Source of the DNA: Rhodothermia bacterium
GTDB taxonomy: Bacteria > Bacteroidota > Rhodothermia > Rhodothermales > UBA2364
Direction: 5' to 3'
DNA length: 64,000 bases
Assembly (NCBI GenBank): GCA_017303715.1
Contig: JAFLBZ010000006.1
Location: 62,001 to 126,000 of the forward strand
Shown here: positions 43,700 through 51,221 of the stretch, piece by piece
Position numbering within the stretch: the first letter of the stretch is position 1
How the letters are laid out: each line of letters starts with the position of its first letter
The notes under the pieces: model-generated
Seen by the model: the letters and a program-made list of their open reading frames with translations, nothing else
Told to the model about the DNA's origin: nothing
Database searches by the model: none
Made by a program: the position numbers and the translations under genes

Positions 43700-43990
43700 A
43701 TGAAACACCATAAACCCAAAAAATTGGATGCCGTTTTAGATTCCCTTATCGACAAATGGGGGATACGGGAACGCATCGAAACCGCAAAAGTTATTGAGGC
43801 TTGGGCCAATTTAGCCGGTCCGCAAATCAATGGGGTTACAGAGGCGGTATGGTTTAAAAATGGGCGCCTCTTCGTCCACATCATTTCACCAGCATGGCGG
43901 CAAGAATTGTACATGCGCAGAGCAGAGTGGCTTAGACGACTAAACGAAGAGTTAGAGACTGGTAGGGTAGAAGAAATTGTTTTTCGGTAG
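43700..43990 (+). CDS. DUF721 (DciA-like) domain protein
   Basis: A 96-residue protein of the DUF721 family: LDSLIDKWGIRERI, AKVIEAWANLAGPQINGVTEAVWFKNGRL, then FVHIISPAWRQELYMRRAEWLRRLNE. DciA, from the same family, is the replicative-helicase (DnaB) loader of most bacteria lacking DnaC; short versions like this one have the KH-like core only. Chromosomal copies in Bacteroidota are usually near recF/gyrB-type genes or, as here, alone. An in-frame TTG precedes the ATG by one codon. It is six bases behind the 41999 gene and so probably cotranscribed. It is nucleic-acid-binding by family, cytoplasmic. Confidence 0.82.
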   Translation: MKHHKPKKLDAVLDSLIDKWGIRERIETAKVIEAWANLAGPQINGVTEAVWFKNGRLFVHIISPAWRQELYMRRAEWLRRLNEELETGRVEEIVFR

Positions 43991-44443
43991 CGCATGAGGC
44001 CACTCGGTACAAGAAACACCTAACCTATCCTTGCTTCAGTACATTAATAAGAGTCGCTGCGTCAATCGTGGATAAAAAAATGATCACCATTAACTTAAAG
44101 CATGATGCGTTGTTAAAAAAATCCGTATTTATTTGTTTAAAGTGCTGAATTATATCAATAAGGTATTCTATAATTTTAAATAAAAGTTAAGGACTACCTC
44201 AACAGATATTTTTAGAGAAGGGCTTAGGTATCTCAAATTTTATTTTAAAAGTGGCATAATTTTTATGCGACATAAAAGAGCAACAAACCGCTAACAAGGT
44301 AATGCTATAAGCGGGTTTAGTGGCTTCGATTGGGCATCTAAGCAAGGCTCAACATTCAGTTCGGTGCTAAAAATCTTCGCCTGCGCCAAGTTGCAAAACG
44401 TTAACAGTCAGCTTAACACAACACAATAAAAAGCCAAGAAATC
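43991..44443. other. A+T-rich gene-free stretch with a structured cassette-like 3' half
   Basis: The first 250 bp are A+T rich and show nothing beyond a small hairpin near 44253. From about 44285, AAACCGCT pairs with AGCGGGTTT (one bulged base) around CTAACAAGG. The stretch from there to AACGTTAACAG (about 44400) resembles the repeated intercassette sequences I know from Bacteroidota genomes that sit between unrelated small genes. Confidence 0.5.
44311..44332 (+). repeat. Cassette-flanking repeat, upstream copy
   Basis: GCGGGT-tta-GTGGCT-tcg-ATTG. The same phrase, GCGGGT-aac-GTGGCT-a-ATTG, follows the DinB-like gene at 45048-45067. Confidence 0.55.
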
Positions 44444-45013
44444 ATGGATAATGATTATTTAGACAGCATAAGAAAACAATTCGGGTATTACAAAATGCTC
44501 GGCGACAAAACATTTTTGCAACTGAATGACGACAAGTTATTCTGGAAATATAATGACGACAGCAACAGTATTGCAACTATTGTAAAACACTTATGGGGAA
44601 ATATGCTTTCGCGTTGGACAGATTTTTTGACTTCGGATGGAGAGAAGGAATTTCGTGACAGGGATGCTGAATTTGAAAACGATATTAAAAACAGAGAAGA
44701 ACTTTTAGAAAGATGGAACGAAGGGTGGAGTTGTCTTTTCAATGCAATCAATGCTTTGACACCCAACGACCTTGACAAAATTATTTATATACGCAATCAA
44801 GGACACACCGTAACCGAAGCAATTAACCGACAACTTGCACATTATCCATATCATATTGGACAAATTGTTTTTTTAGGCAAAATGCTTGCTGAAAATGGAT
44901 GGACTTCATTATCAATACCAAAAGGAGACTCACAAGTTTATAACACGAACAAATTTTCAAAACCAAGGCAAAGGGGACACTTTACAGATGAATATATAAG
45001 TGATGAAAAATAA
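44444..45013 (+). CDS. DinB superfamily protein (DUF1572-like), cassette-borne
   Basis: A 189-residue four-helix protein: MDNDYLDSIRKQFGYYKMLG, DKLFWKYNDDSNSIATIVKHLWGNMLSRW (metal histidine in the K-H-L-x-G motif), then RWNEGWSCLFNAIN, and RQLAHYPYHIGQIVFLGKML (H-Y-x-Y-H-I-G-Q-I motif with two further histidines). It matches DUF1572, a DinB-like family of metal-dependent proteins with roles in thiol or stress chemistry that are mostly undefined. Codon use is A+T rich, unlike the surrounding genes. It lies between related flanking repeats and without operon partners, so it looks acquired on a small cassette. Typical length. Confidence 0.82.
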   Translation: MDNDYLDSIRKQFGYYKMLGDKTFLQLNDDKLFWKYNDDSNSIATIVKHLWGNMLSRWTDFLTSDGEKEFRDRDAEFENDIKNREELLERWNEGWSCLFNAINALTPNDLDKIIYIRNQGHTVTEAINRQLAHYPYHIGQIVFLGKMLAENGWTSLSIPKGDSQVYNTNKFSKPRQRGHFTDEYISDEK

Positions 45014-45047
45014 ATAATCGAACAGCTAAGATCAGCTGGGTTCAATG

Positions 45048-45067
45048 GCGGGTAACGTGGCTAATTG
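45048..45067 (+). repeat. Cassette-flanking repeat, downstream copy
   Basis: Shares GCGGGT, GTGGCT and ATTG in the same order with 44311-44332. It is itself framed by GTTCAAT (45040-45046) and ATTGAAC (45064-45070), which could form a stem. Confidence 0.55.
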
Positions 45068-45291
45068 AACATTCTATCTCGCATCCACTATTGTGGAATA
45101 TCGAGAAACAAGAAACTTTAGCAGAGAAGTTTGAAATTGGAAAAAAGGAGAATTGAAAATGCTGCTCCGAGGAGGTATCCTATTGTTTAACAATCTATCT
45201 TGATAGATGTGCAAAATTTGATCGTTTCAGATTGATTGGCTCATTACGCAAGTGGATACAACATTCCGGTTCACACCTAACCCAGATCAAC

Positions 45292-45642
45292 ATGAATGAA
45301 TTTGCAACACTATACGACTATCTTATCCAAAAACGTGGTGCAACTGAAACGTTCCCTTTTGGGGAGGATGTTTTGGTGATGAAGGTAATGGGTAAGATGT
45401 TTGCACTAATCCGCATTAACGAGATCCCTACCAAAATCAACCTCAAATGTCATCCAGAGCGGGCTTTAGCACTACGTGCGCAATATGATGCCATTCAACC
45501 CGGCTACCATATGAGTAAACAACATTGGAATACTATTACCGTAGGCGATATTCCCATGTCTTTGGTATTTGAATTGATAGACCACTCATACGATTTGGTG
45601 GTAGCCTCCCTCAAAAAAGCGGAACGAATGTCACTAGCGTGA
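45292..45642 (+). CDS. MmcQ/YjbR family DNA-binding protein
   Basis: A 116-residue protein with the family core: YDYLIQKRGATETFPFGEDVLVMKVMGKMFALI, then INLKCHPERALALRAQYDAIQPGYHMSKQHWNTI and IPMSLVFELIDHSYDLVVASLKK. YjbR-like proteins have a CyaY-like fold and may bind DNA; their role is not known. The ATG at 45292 gives the usual family length; the frame extends 60 bp upstream with an alternative non-ATG start. It lies alone behind the cassette-like region and is followed by a gene-free stretch. Its codon usage looks like the chromosome backbone again. Confidence 0.88.
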   Translation: MNEFATLYDYLIQKRGATETFPFGEDVLVMKVMGKMFALIRINEIPTKINLKCHPERALALRAQYDAIQPGYHMSKQHWNTITVGDIPMSLVFELIDHSYDLVVASLKKAERMSLA

Positions 45643-45950
45643 TGAACAACACCTTGCCATAAAGCTACCCTTGTTTGTGTTTACGAAATAAAACCATTGA
45701 CCCATCCTCAATTTCCCTATAGCCCAAAGTTGTATAGTTGTATAAGAGATGTAACGAATTTGTATTGCACCTGTTAGACGCCTTTTTTACGGCTCTAAAA
45801 GCCCTCCATAACCTGCCTGCACATTCCGAAATATTCTATAATAGAACAAGTAACAACTTGGGTTCATGTTAACTTGTGGGCATACCTAAAAATGAAAAAG
45901 CACACGACAAAACTTGACGTGTGCTTTAAGATATATAATATCTTTATTTC
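45643..45950. other. Gene-free stretch of about 300 bp
   Basis: I see no coding sequence. The only clear feature is the minus-strand terminator at 45891-45927 of the subtilisin gene. Confidence 0.6.
45891..45927 (-). terminator. Terminator of the subtilisin gene
   Basis: AAAGCACACG (45897-45906) pairs perfectly with CGTGTGCTTT (45918-45927) across an 11-base loop; on the minus strand TTCATTTTT follows. It lies 24 bp behind the stop at 45951. Confidence 0.85.
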
Positions 45951-47120
45951 TTATCGAACGCCGATATAGTACCGCGCACCATTTGGGTCTGCTGAAGATT
46001 GACGTCCATCACTTCTCGGACCTCCAAGCAACAAAAGCCCAGTTGCATGTGGGGTTGCCATAGAAGTTCCACTAATCGTGTTATATCCACCGCCTTTCCA
46101 AGTAGAGTTGATGCTGACACCGGGTTCTGCCCAGTCAACAATGCTTGCATTGTAATTGGAGAAGGAAGCAAGTTGGTCAGAACTGTTTGTAGCAGCTATG
46201 GTGATCACGTTCGGGGCATTTATCCGACCCGGAGACGAGAGGTTGGCATCTTGGCTTTCATTTCCTGCTGCCAAAGCAAATTTAACACCTGTTGCAGCAG
46301 CATTCCGTACCGCATCATCTAAAGCCGTACTTACCCCACCTCCCAAGCTCATGTTAGCAGCGGAGCATAGGCTTGTACCACCAGCAGCGACGTAGTTTAC
46401 CCCTGCAATGACGCCAGAATTGGTTCCGCTACCTTGACTGTTCAGCACCTTAATGGCAACAATTGTAGCGCCCGCAGCTACACCAATAACCCCTATCGTA
46501 TTGTTTTTTGCGGCTATAGTTCCGGCAACGTGTGAACCATGGCCGTTTCCATCATCCGCGTTTTGTGCGTCTTTACCACTAGTAATAAAGGTACGGCTGT
46601 TGGCAATATCTACGGTCAAGTCTGCATGGTCTAAGTCCACCCCGGTATCCAATACACATGCACGAAGGCCAACGCCATTGGCTGCTCCGCCAACACGAGT
46701 AATCCCCCATGGGGTGGTTTGTGCAGGCGAGGTGCCACCGCCACCACCGGGTTTAGCAGATGCCGAAGGATTGTTGAGTACGATAAAGCGATCCTGTTCG
46801 ACATAATCTACTTGGGGGTCTTTTTTAACGGCCTCAAGTTGTTCGTTGGAAAGTTGAACCGTTACACCCTGAAATCCTTGTATGGCGTCGAAGGTGTAGA
46901 GGGGTTCCTTCATGGTTTTGTTCAGCGCACTGTTTAAATAGGCTTCTGTAGAGACTCCTTTTTTGAGGACAACGATGTACTGTCCGGGAACAATATCTCC
47001 GTTTTTAACAGAAAGTGACGCTGTGTCTGTGTCTGGTATCGCCTCAGAAGTTTGAATGTCGTCACATCCAAAACTAAAGAGACTTAGGCCCAGTGCAAGT
47101 GCAGCTAGTTTGGAACGCAT
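45951..47120 (-). CDS. S8 family serine peptidase (subtilisin) with I9 propeptide, lipoprotein
   Basis: A 389-residue lipoprotein (LGLSLFSFGC, cysteine 19). Residues about 45-115 are an inhibitor I9 propeptide (GQYIVVLKKGVSTEAYL, GVTVQLSNEQLEAVKKDPQVDYVEQD), followed by a Gly-rich linker and the peptidase domain. The catalytic triad is complete: Asp158 (ACVLDTGVD), His194 (GHGSHVAGT) and Ser353 (GTSMATPH), with oxyanion Asn287 (AAGNES). The protein ends shortly after GLLLLGG with a short tail (GARYYIGVR), as seen in other Bacteroidota versions. It should be an autoactivated surface or periplasmic protease. It is a single gene with its own terminator. Start ATG at 47120. Confidence 0.95.
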   Translation of the reverse strand: MRSKLAALALGLSLFSFGCDDIQTSEAIPDTDTASLSVKNGDIVPGQYIVVLKKGVSTEAYLNSALNKTMKEPLYTFDAIQGFQGVTVQLSNEQLEAVKKDPQVDYVEQDRFIVLNNPSASAKPGGGGGTSPAQTTPWGITRVGGAANGVGLRACVLDTGVDLDHADLTVDIANSRTFITSGKDAQNADDGNGHGSHVAGTIAAKNNTIGVIGVAAGATIVAIKVLNSQGSGTNSGVIAGVNYVAAGGTSLCSAANMSLGGGVSTALDDAVRNAAATGVKFALAAGNESQDANLSSPGRINAPNVITIAATNSSDQLASFSNYNASIVDWAEPGVSINSTWKGGGYNTISGTSMATPHATGLLLLGGPRSDGRQSSADPNGARYYIGVR

Positions 47121-47721
47121 AAGGTTTTTTGGTTTTTTGGGTTATGAAGTTAACCACGACAAATTGAGAATCGTAGTTAAAGGAGGATTAATGAACTGTT
47201 TAAGTGTCAAAAGATTGGAAAGTATTAATAAATATAAAGTTAAGTATAACGATAATGCAAGTGGTGCCCTTAAAAACAAGACTTTTTTTTGGTAATCGTT
47301 ATGATTTGGCCGACAGTACCGAAGGGAGGTGTCAAACATTATACCTATGTTTTTATTCGTTAAAGGCTCAAAATACAAATTGCTCAATAACTAACCATCA
47401 TCGCTAAGAGGTGAAGTTGTTAAATTGTTTGCTCCACTTTTTCCCAGAACAATTAGGTGTTTTACCCTTTGGGAATCCACGTCACATCAAAAGACGGGGT
47501 TACGTTCATCGGCCTGACGGAAGGCTTATTCGTCTTCCTCCACTTTTAAAATCATATATTTTCTTTTTTTCTTCATTCTGGAAACAGATATGCTCTTCAG
47601 GCTCTGACGGCGGCAATCGCCCGCAATTCAATCGTAACCCATTTTGAGACCAAACTTAGCATAGGCTTTGCAGGCGGTATGTTGCCAAACGATTATTTTA
47701 GCCTAAAACAAGACTCCTGAA
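47121..47721. other. Gene-free stretch of about 600 bp
   Basis: The stretch holds the promoter region of the minus-strand subtilisin gene and the leader of gmk. The frames are short, start with GTG or TTG and have no recognisable protein features. A short in-frame stretch just before gmk (ending in ...PNDYFSLKQDS) could be a gene end but has no start. I see no RNA gene. Confidence 0.5.
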
Positions 47722-48300
47722 ATGATGAAAATCGTTGTCCTGACAGCGCCAAGCGGCTCCGGAAAAACCACCATTGCCAAAGCACTTTTGGCTCAATTCC
47801 CGTTGATGCGATTCTCCGTTTCGGCGACAACCCGTCCAAAACGCCCGTATGAGCAACACGGACGGGACTATTTCTATATGTCAGAAGAGTCCTTCCGTGC
47901 AAAAATTGCTGAAGATGCGTTTATTGAATACGAGGAAGTATATCCGGGCTTGTTTTATGGTACGCTACGCTCCGAAATTGAACGGATTGCCACTTCTGGC
48001 ATTGCGCTTTTGGACATAGATGTGGAGGGGGCACAAAATGTGAAGGAACAATATGGCGAACACGCCCTGACCTTATTCATCAAACCACCGAGTTTGGAAG
48101 TCTTACGAGCGCGTTTACTTGCACGAGAAACCGAGACCCCAGAATCGTTGGAACGACGATTAAAAAAAGCAGCCTATGAGATGTCTTTTGCGGACAAATG
48201 CGATATTGTGATTTTGAACGACGATCTGGATACGGCTGTTGCCGAGGCGATGGCACACGTACATCAGTTTCTGACGAGCCGGGCAGCTAAATCAGTTTAA
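47722..48300 (+). CDS. gmk: Guanylate kinase
   Basis: A 192-residue P-loop kinase that phosphorylates GMP to GDP with ATP. Motifs are the Walker A loop APSGSGKTTIA (residues 9-19), the GMP-binding region FSVSATTRPKRPYEQHGRDYFYMSEESF, EYEEVYPGLFYGTLRSEIERI, and LLDIDVEGAQNVKE (Walker B aspartate). The lid and C-terminal helix follow (RLKKAAYEMSFADKCDIVILNDD). Two ATGs are adjacent at 47722 and 47725. The region is otherwise isolated: a 600-bp gap precedes it, and the usual neighbours of gmk (rpoZ, yicC, coaBC) are absent here. Confidence 0.96.
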   Translation: MMKIVVLTAPSGSGKTTIAKALLAQFPLMRFSVSATTRPKRPYEQHGRDYFYMSEESFRAKIAEDAFIEYEEVYPGLFYGTLRSEIERIATSGIALLDIDVEGAQNVKEQYGEHALTLFIKPPSLEVLRARLLARETETPESLERRLKKAAYEMSFADKCDIVILNDDLDTAVAEAMAHVHQFLTSRAAKSV

Positions 48301-48422
48301 CGTGCGTTCTGGAGTCATCTGGTTGTGGACGATCAAAATTTTGTGGTATCTGGACGGCCTTATCTTGTTGTTCGCTTTGAAAGGGCTGATTCTATTAATA
48401 ACAATAACATAGAACCAGCAAC

Positions 48423-49550
48423 TCACGGAAGTAACTCAAAGAAGAAATGTGCCAAAATGGCTCCATTAACCTGAATTTCCACTTTGTGCGTGCCGGGGAA
48501 AAGAGGACGGGTAGTCATGTTCCGGCGAAGTAAGTGTTTCTTTTCAACGATAAGGGGCCGGTTTGTCGTCAGATGAGCCACTCGCAGTTTATAGACTTTT
48601 TTACCCGCAAGGTTGCCTTGTTTGTTTTGGAAGTGCATCACATAGTCTATGGAAATGGTTTTGGGGGAATTGGCACTCACTTCAAATCCAAAAGACAGGG
48701 CGTTGCCCATTTGTACCGATGCGTCGTGATTGACTTCCGTTACGGAAATATCTTGGTGGTCACCAAAGCCCAAAAGTGTCAATGCCGCAGGATGTCCTGT
48801 TTTCACCAACGTTCGTAAAGCATGTTTTTGCAAAAAAGCCATTTCAGCAGCATCTTGTTTGCCCATCTCAGACCAAATATTTAGCCGGTTCAAGACGAGG
48901 TCTGGCATACGTTTGGCAAGGTCATTCAAATGGTTTGCCACACTTCTGGTCACGTATCGGGTAGGATCAGCAAACAAGCGATCCAGAATTGGGAGAGCCG
49001 TTTCGGGCGGCCACGATAATTTTTGTGACCAAGGAAGCATGGGGCGGCTGCCTTCACTACACAAGCGCCGGACGTGGTAATTCGGGTCTTGCGTCCATGT
49101 TAATAAGGTGGCCAAGGTCTCTTCTGGAAAAGCATTGATAAAGTACCGGATGGCATCCTCGGCGGAGAATCGCTTGGTAATTTCGCGCAGTGCCGCCAAT
49201 GAAAACGCAAGTTCCTGACGTGTGCATCCATAGTGCGCCACATAATCACTAAATGGGGCATAGATAAAATCGCCAAAATCTTTGTCGCTCCGGCTTTCGT
49301 CCAATGGTGCGGGCAGGGCGTTGAGCAATACCTTGACGGCCTCTTGGTAGGTTGGCGGCAAATGCGTATGAAGGCAAGTGCGGATATGGGCAATACGCTG
49401 TTTTAGCTCCAAAACCGGAAACGCCGTAGCCACCTCGTCCACAAAAGCCTTCTCCCGAAACGCCGGATAAACCCGTGCCAGGTCTTTGGCCAATTGAGCC
49501 ACTTTGGGTTGGTTAAACAAATGGTCTTTCAGAGAGAATTTTTCTTCCAT
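48423..49550 (-). CDS. DNA alkylation repair protein (AlkC/AlkD-like HEAT-repeat glycosylase)
   Basis: A 375-residue protein. The first 250 residues are HEAT-like helical repeats of the alkyl-purine glycosylase family: FSLKDHLFNQPKVAQLAKDLARVYPAF, DFGDFIYAPFSDYVAHYG, FSAEDAIRYFINAFPEETL, NYHVRRLCSEGSRPMLPWSQ and YVTRSVANHLNDLAKRMPDLVL. The C-terminal 100 residues are an Ig-like beta-sandwich (ISIDYVMHFQNKQGNLAGKKVYKL) ending in LFPGTHKVEIQVNG, a combination described for AlkC-type enzymes. They excise 3-methyladenine and related bases without base flipping. It is cytoplasmic and stands alone on the minus strand, opposite gmk. Confidence 0.9.
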   Translation of the reverse strand: MEEKFSLKDHLFNQPKVAQLAKDLARVYPAFREKAFVDEVATAFPVLELKQRIAHIRTCLHTHLPPTYQEAVKVLLNALPAPLDESRSDKDFGDFIYAPFSDYVAHYGCTRQELAFSLAALREITKRFSAEDAIRYFINAFPEETLATLLTWTQDPNYHVRRLCSEGSRPMLPWSQKLSWPPETALPILDRLFADPTRYVTRSVANHLNDLAKRMPDLVLNRLNIWSEMGKQDAAEMAFLQKHALRTLVKTGHPAALTLLGFGDHQDISVTEVNHDASVQMGNALSFGFEVSANSPKTISIDYVMHFQNKQGNLAGKKVYKLRVAHLTTNRPLIVEKKHLLRRNMTTRPLFPGTHKVEIQVNGAILAHFFFELLP

Positions 49551-49635
49551 GTGGTAATTTTCGTTTCTTTAAACGATTTATTTTTATAAAGTTATGTATG
49601 TTACGAATTGGAAATCTTAATCACAAATTTTCACT

Positions 49636-50334
49636 TTAAGCAGGTTTGAGGCGCGACCAAATCCAAAAAGGAGCATACAAAAGGGTAAAAAGGATCAGTC
49701 CCAAAACACCCATATAAGGAATGTAATACGGCCAATCGGGCATCCTTAACGCATCGGCGGCAATGGGGGCATGGCCCAGAAACATGTAGTTCGCATTGGG
49801 AATCAACCAATCCGCAAAGCCAATGGGAAGTGCCAAAAGTGCGGTAATGCCCAATGTTCGGAAAATCCCCCCAAAAGTGGGGCGAAGGCCATAACCGATC
49901 ACCAAATACAGCGGTGTAGCCACCAATAAAGTATGCCATAAAAAGAAGGGCGCTGCATAAATGTCTTCATAAGCCAATTCTGGCATGAACAATCCGGCAA
50001 GTCCACCACCAAGTCCCCAAAAATACCCCGCTTCAAATGCCCAAAATTTGCGGGTGAGGGCAGCATAAGACAACGTAATGGCCGAGATGTCGCACAAGTG
50101 AAAAGGCAAGCCCTCGGCAAGCGACCAAAAACCACCTTGAACTTCTAAAAACGTGATCCAACCGTAAAACCCGATAAAGGCCGCAACCAAGCATTGGGCG
50201 ATGAGGCGTTGTTGCTGTGGCGTTTGGTAAGACCTGCCGAGATAGGCCAAGGCTCCTATAAACAAAAAAGATAAGGCAAGCGCCGAAAGGTGATACGGGC
50301 CATACCAAACAAAAGGTGGTACTTCAACCGACAT
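49636..50334 (-). CDS. TIGR02206 (YwaF-like) membrane protein
   Basis: A 232-residue protein with seven hydrophobic segments. The family's conserved H-L-C-D motif stands in LPFHLCDISAITLSYA, with a G-P-Y-H-x-S start (WYGPYHLSALALSFLF) and a W-H (FFLWHTLLVATPLYL) segment further on. TIGR02206 proteins, related to TMEM164, are intact in many bacteria; TMEM164 has acyltransferase activity in animals, but the bacterial role is unknown. It is preceded by 11 bp by the small membrane protein on the same strand and so likely cotranscribed with it. Confidence 0.85.
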   Translation of the reverse strand: MSVEVPPFVWYGPYHLSALALSFLFIGALAYLGRSYQTPQQQRLIAQCLVAAFIGFYGWITFLEVQGGFWSLAEGLPFHLCDISAITLSYAALTRKFWAFEAGYFWGLGGGLAGLFMPELAYEDIYAAPFFLWHTLLVATPLYLVIGYGLRPTFGGIFRTLGITALLALPIGFADWLIPNANYMFLGHAPIAADALRMPDWPYYIPYMGVLGLILFTLLYAPFWIWSRLKPA

Positions 50335-50345
50335 AATCGCACTGT

Positions 50346-50594
50346 TTATGGTCGGTGAACCTGCACGTCCGGCTCGTCATTTGGCATTTGGGGCACGGAT
50401 TGTTGCGCAGCCGCCTCGGCCTCGGCACGTTTTTTGGCCTCATATTGGGCCTTAAGCCGTGCAAGATTTTCTTTGGTCCATTTCTCGTTCTCGGTGTCTT
50501 GTTTTTGCATAAACTTATAAATGGGATAAACCCCAGCAGCCATTGCGAAAGCAACCGTTAAAAACAGTATCACGGACATTACTTCAAAAGACAT
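50346..50594 (-). CDS. Small membrane protein with coiled-coil tail
   Basis: An 82-residue protein with one transmembrane helix (SVILFLTVAFAMAAGVYPIY) and a charged, alanine/glutamate-rich helical segment (ENLARLKAQYEAKKRAEAEAAAQQ), then a proline-rich tail. No family was recognised. Codon usage and an ATG start fit a real gene. It is read divergently from the NUDIX gene (82 bp between) and precedes the TIGR02206 gene by 11 bp, suggesting a shared membrane function. It could act as a small adaptor of that protein; this is inference only. Confidence 0.65.
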   Translation of the reverse strand: MSFEVMSVILFLTVAFAMAAGVYPIYKFMQKQDTENEKWTKENLARLKAQYEAKKRAEAEAAAQQSVPQMPNDEPDVQVHRP

Positions 50595-50676
50595 AAAGGC
50601 TCCGTATATTTTAAACAGAAAAACGGGGCAAACCCAGCCCCATATCCCTCAACATATTTCCCAATATAAGCGATTT

Positions 50677-51153
50677 ATGACGCAAAATCTGGTTCGCGTG
50701 GTAGATGTTTATCCTTATCGTAAAACAGATCAAGGGCATGAGTTTTTGTTGTTACGGCGTGCGGTCGGTGTTGTCTATGCCAAGCAGTGGCGCATGATCG
50801 GCGGAAAAATTCACCCGCAAGAATCGGCTTGGCAAACGGGTCTTCGTGAACTATATGAAGAAACCGGGCGAATACCGCACCTCTTTTGGGTTTTGCCGTC
50901 CATAAATACCTTTTACAACTGGGCGACGGATACCATTTGTCACACACCTGCCTTTGCTGCGGAATTACAAGCAGACCCCATCTTAAACCACGAACATGAT
51001 GCTTTTGCATGGTTCTCGGCACAAGAGGCCATCCAATATTTGGCATGGGACGAGCAAAAAAGATTGCTCATGTTGCTGAATCAGGTATTAAGCGAAAAGC
51101 GGTTACTGTCCGATTGGATCATTCCACATTTGCGCGAGACTACACATATATAA
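50677..51153 (+). CDS. NUDIX hydrolase
   Basis: A 158-residue enzyme with a complete Nudix box G-x5-E-x7-R-E-U-x-E-E-x-G-U: residues 44-66, GKIHPQESAWQTGLRELYEE followed by TGR. Upstream is the usual FLLLRRAVGVVYAKQWRMIGG strand pair and downstream DAFAWFSAQEAI. It hydrolyses a nucleoside diphosphate linked to another moiety; the substrate is not clear (the MutT/ADP-ribose and dihydroneopterin triphosphate classes are all possible). It lies 68 bp upstream of recG. No signal peptide; cytoplasmic. Confidence 0.92.
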   Translation: MTQNLVRVVDVYPYRKTDQGHEFLLLRRAVGVVYAKQWRMIGGKIHPQESAWQTGLRELYEETGRIPHLFWVLPSINTFYNWATDTICHTPAFAAELQADPILNHEHDAFAWFSAQEAIQYLAWDEQKRLLMLLNQVLSEKRLLSDWIIPHLRETTHI

Positions 51154-51221
51154 AATAATTCTCGCATTGGCCTCTATGTTGGCTTTTTTTGTATTTTTAG
51201 GGGGTTATTACGCTTTTCGAT

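Noticed and set aside
44285-44420. Canonical integron attC site
   Set aside because: I looked for RYYYAAC and GTTRRRY core sites; the sequence resembles but does not match them, so only a cassette-like repeat is claimed.
47411-47647. 78-codon plus-strand frame before gmk
   Set aside because: It starts with GTG, has low-complexity content and no recognisable relative; gmk itself is complete without it.
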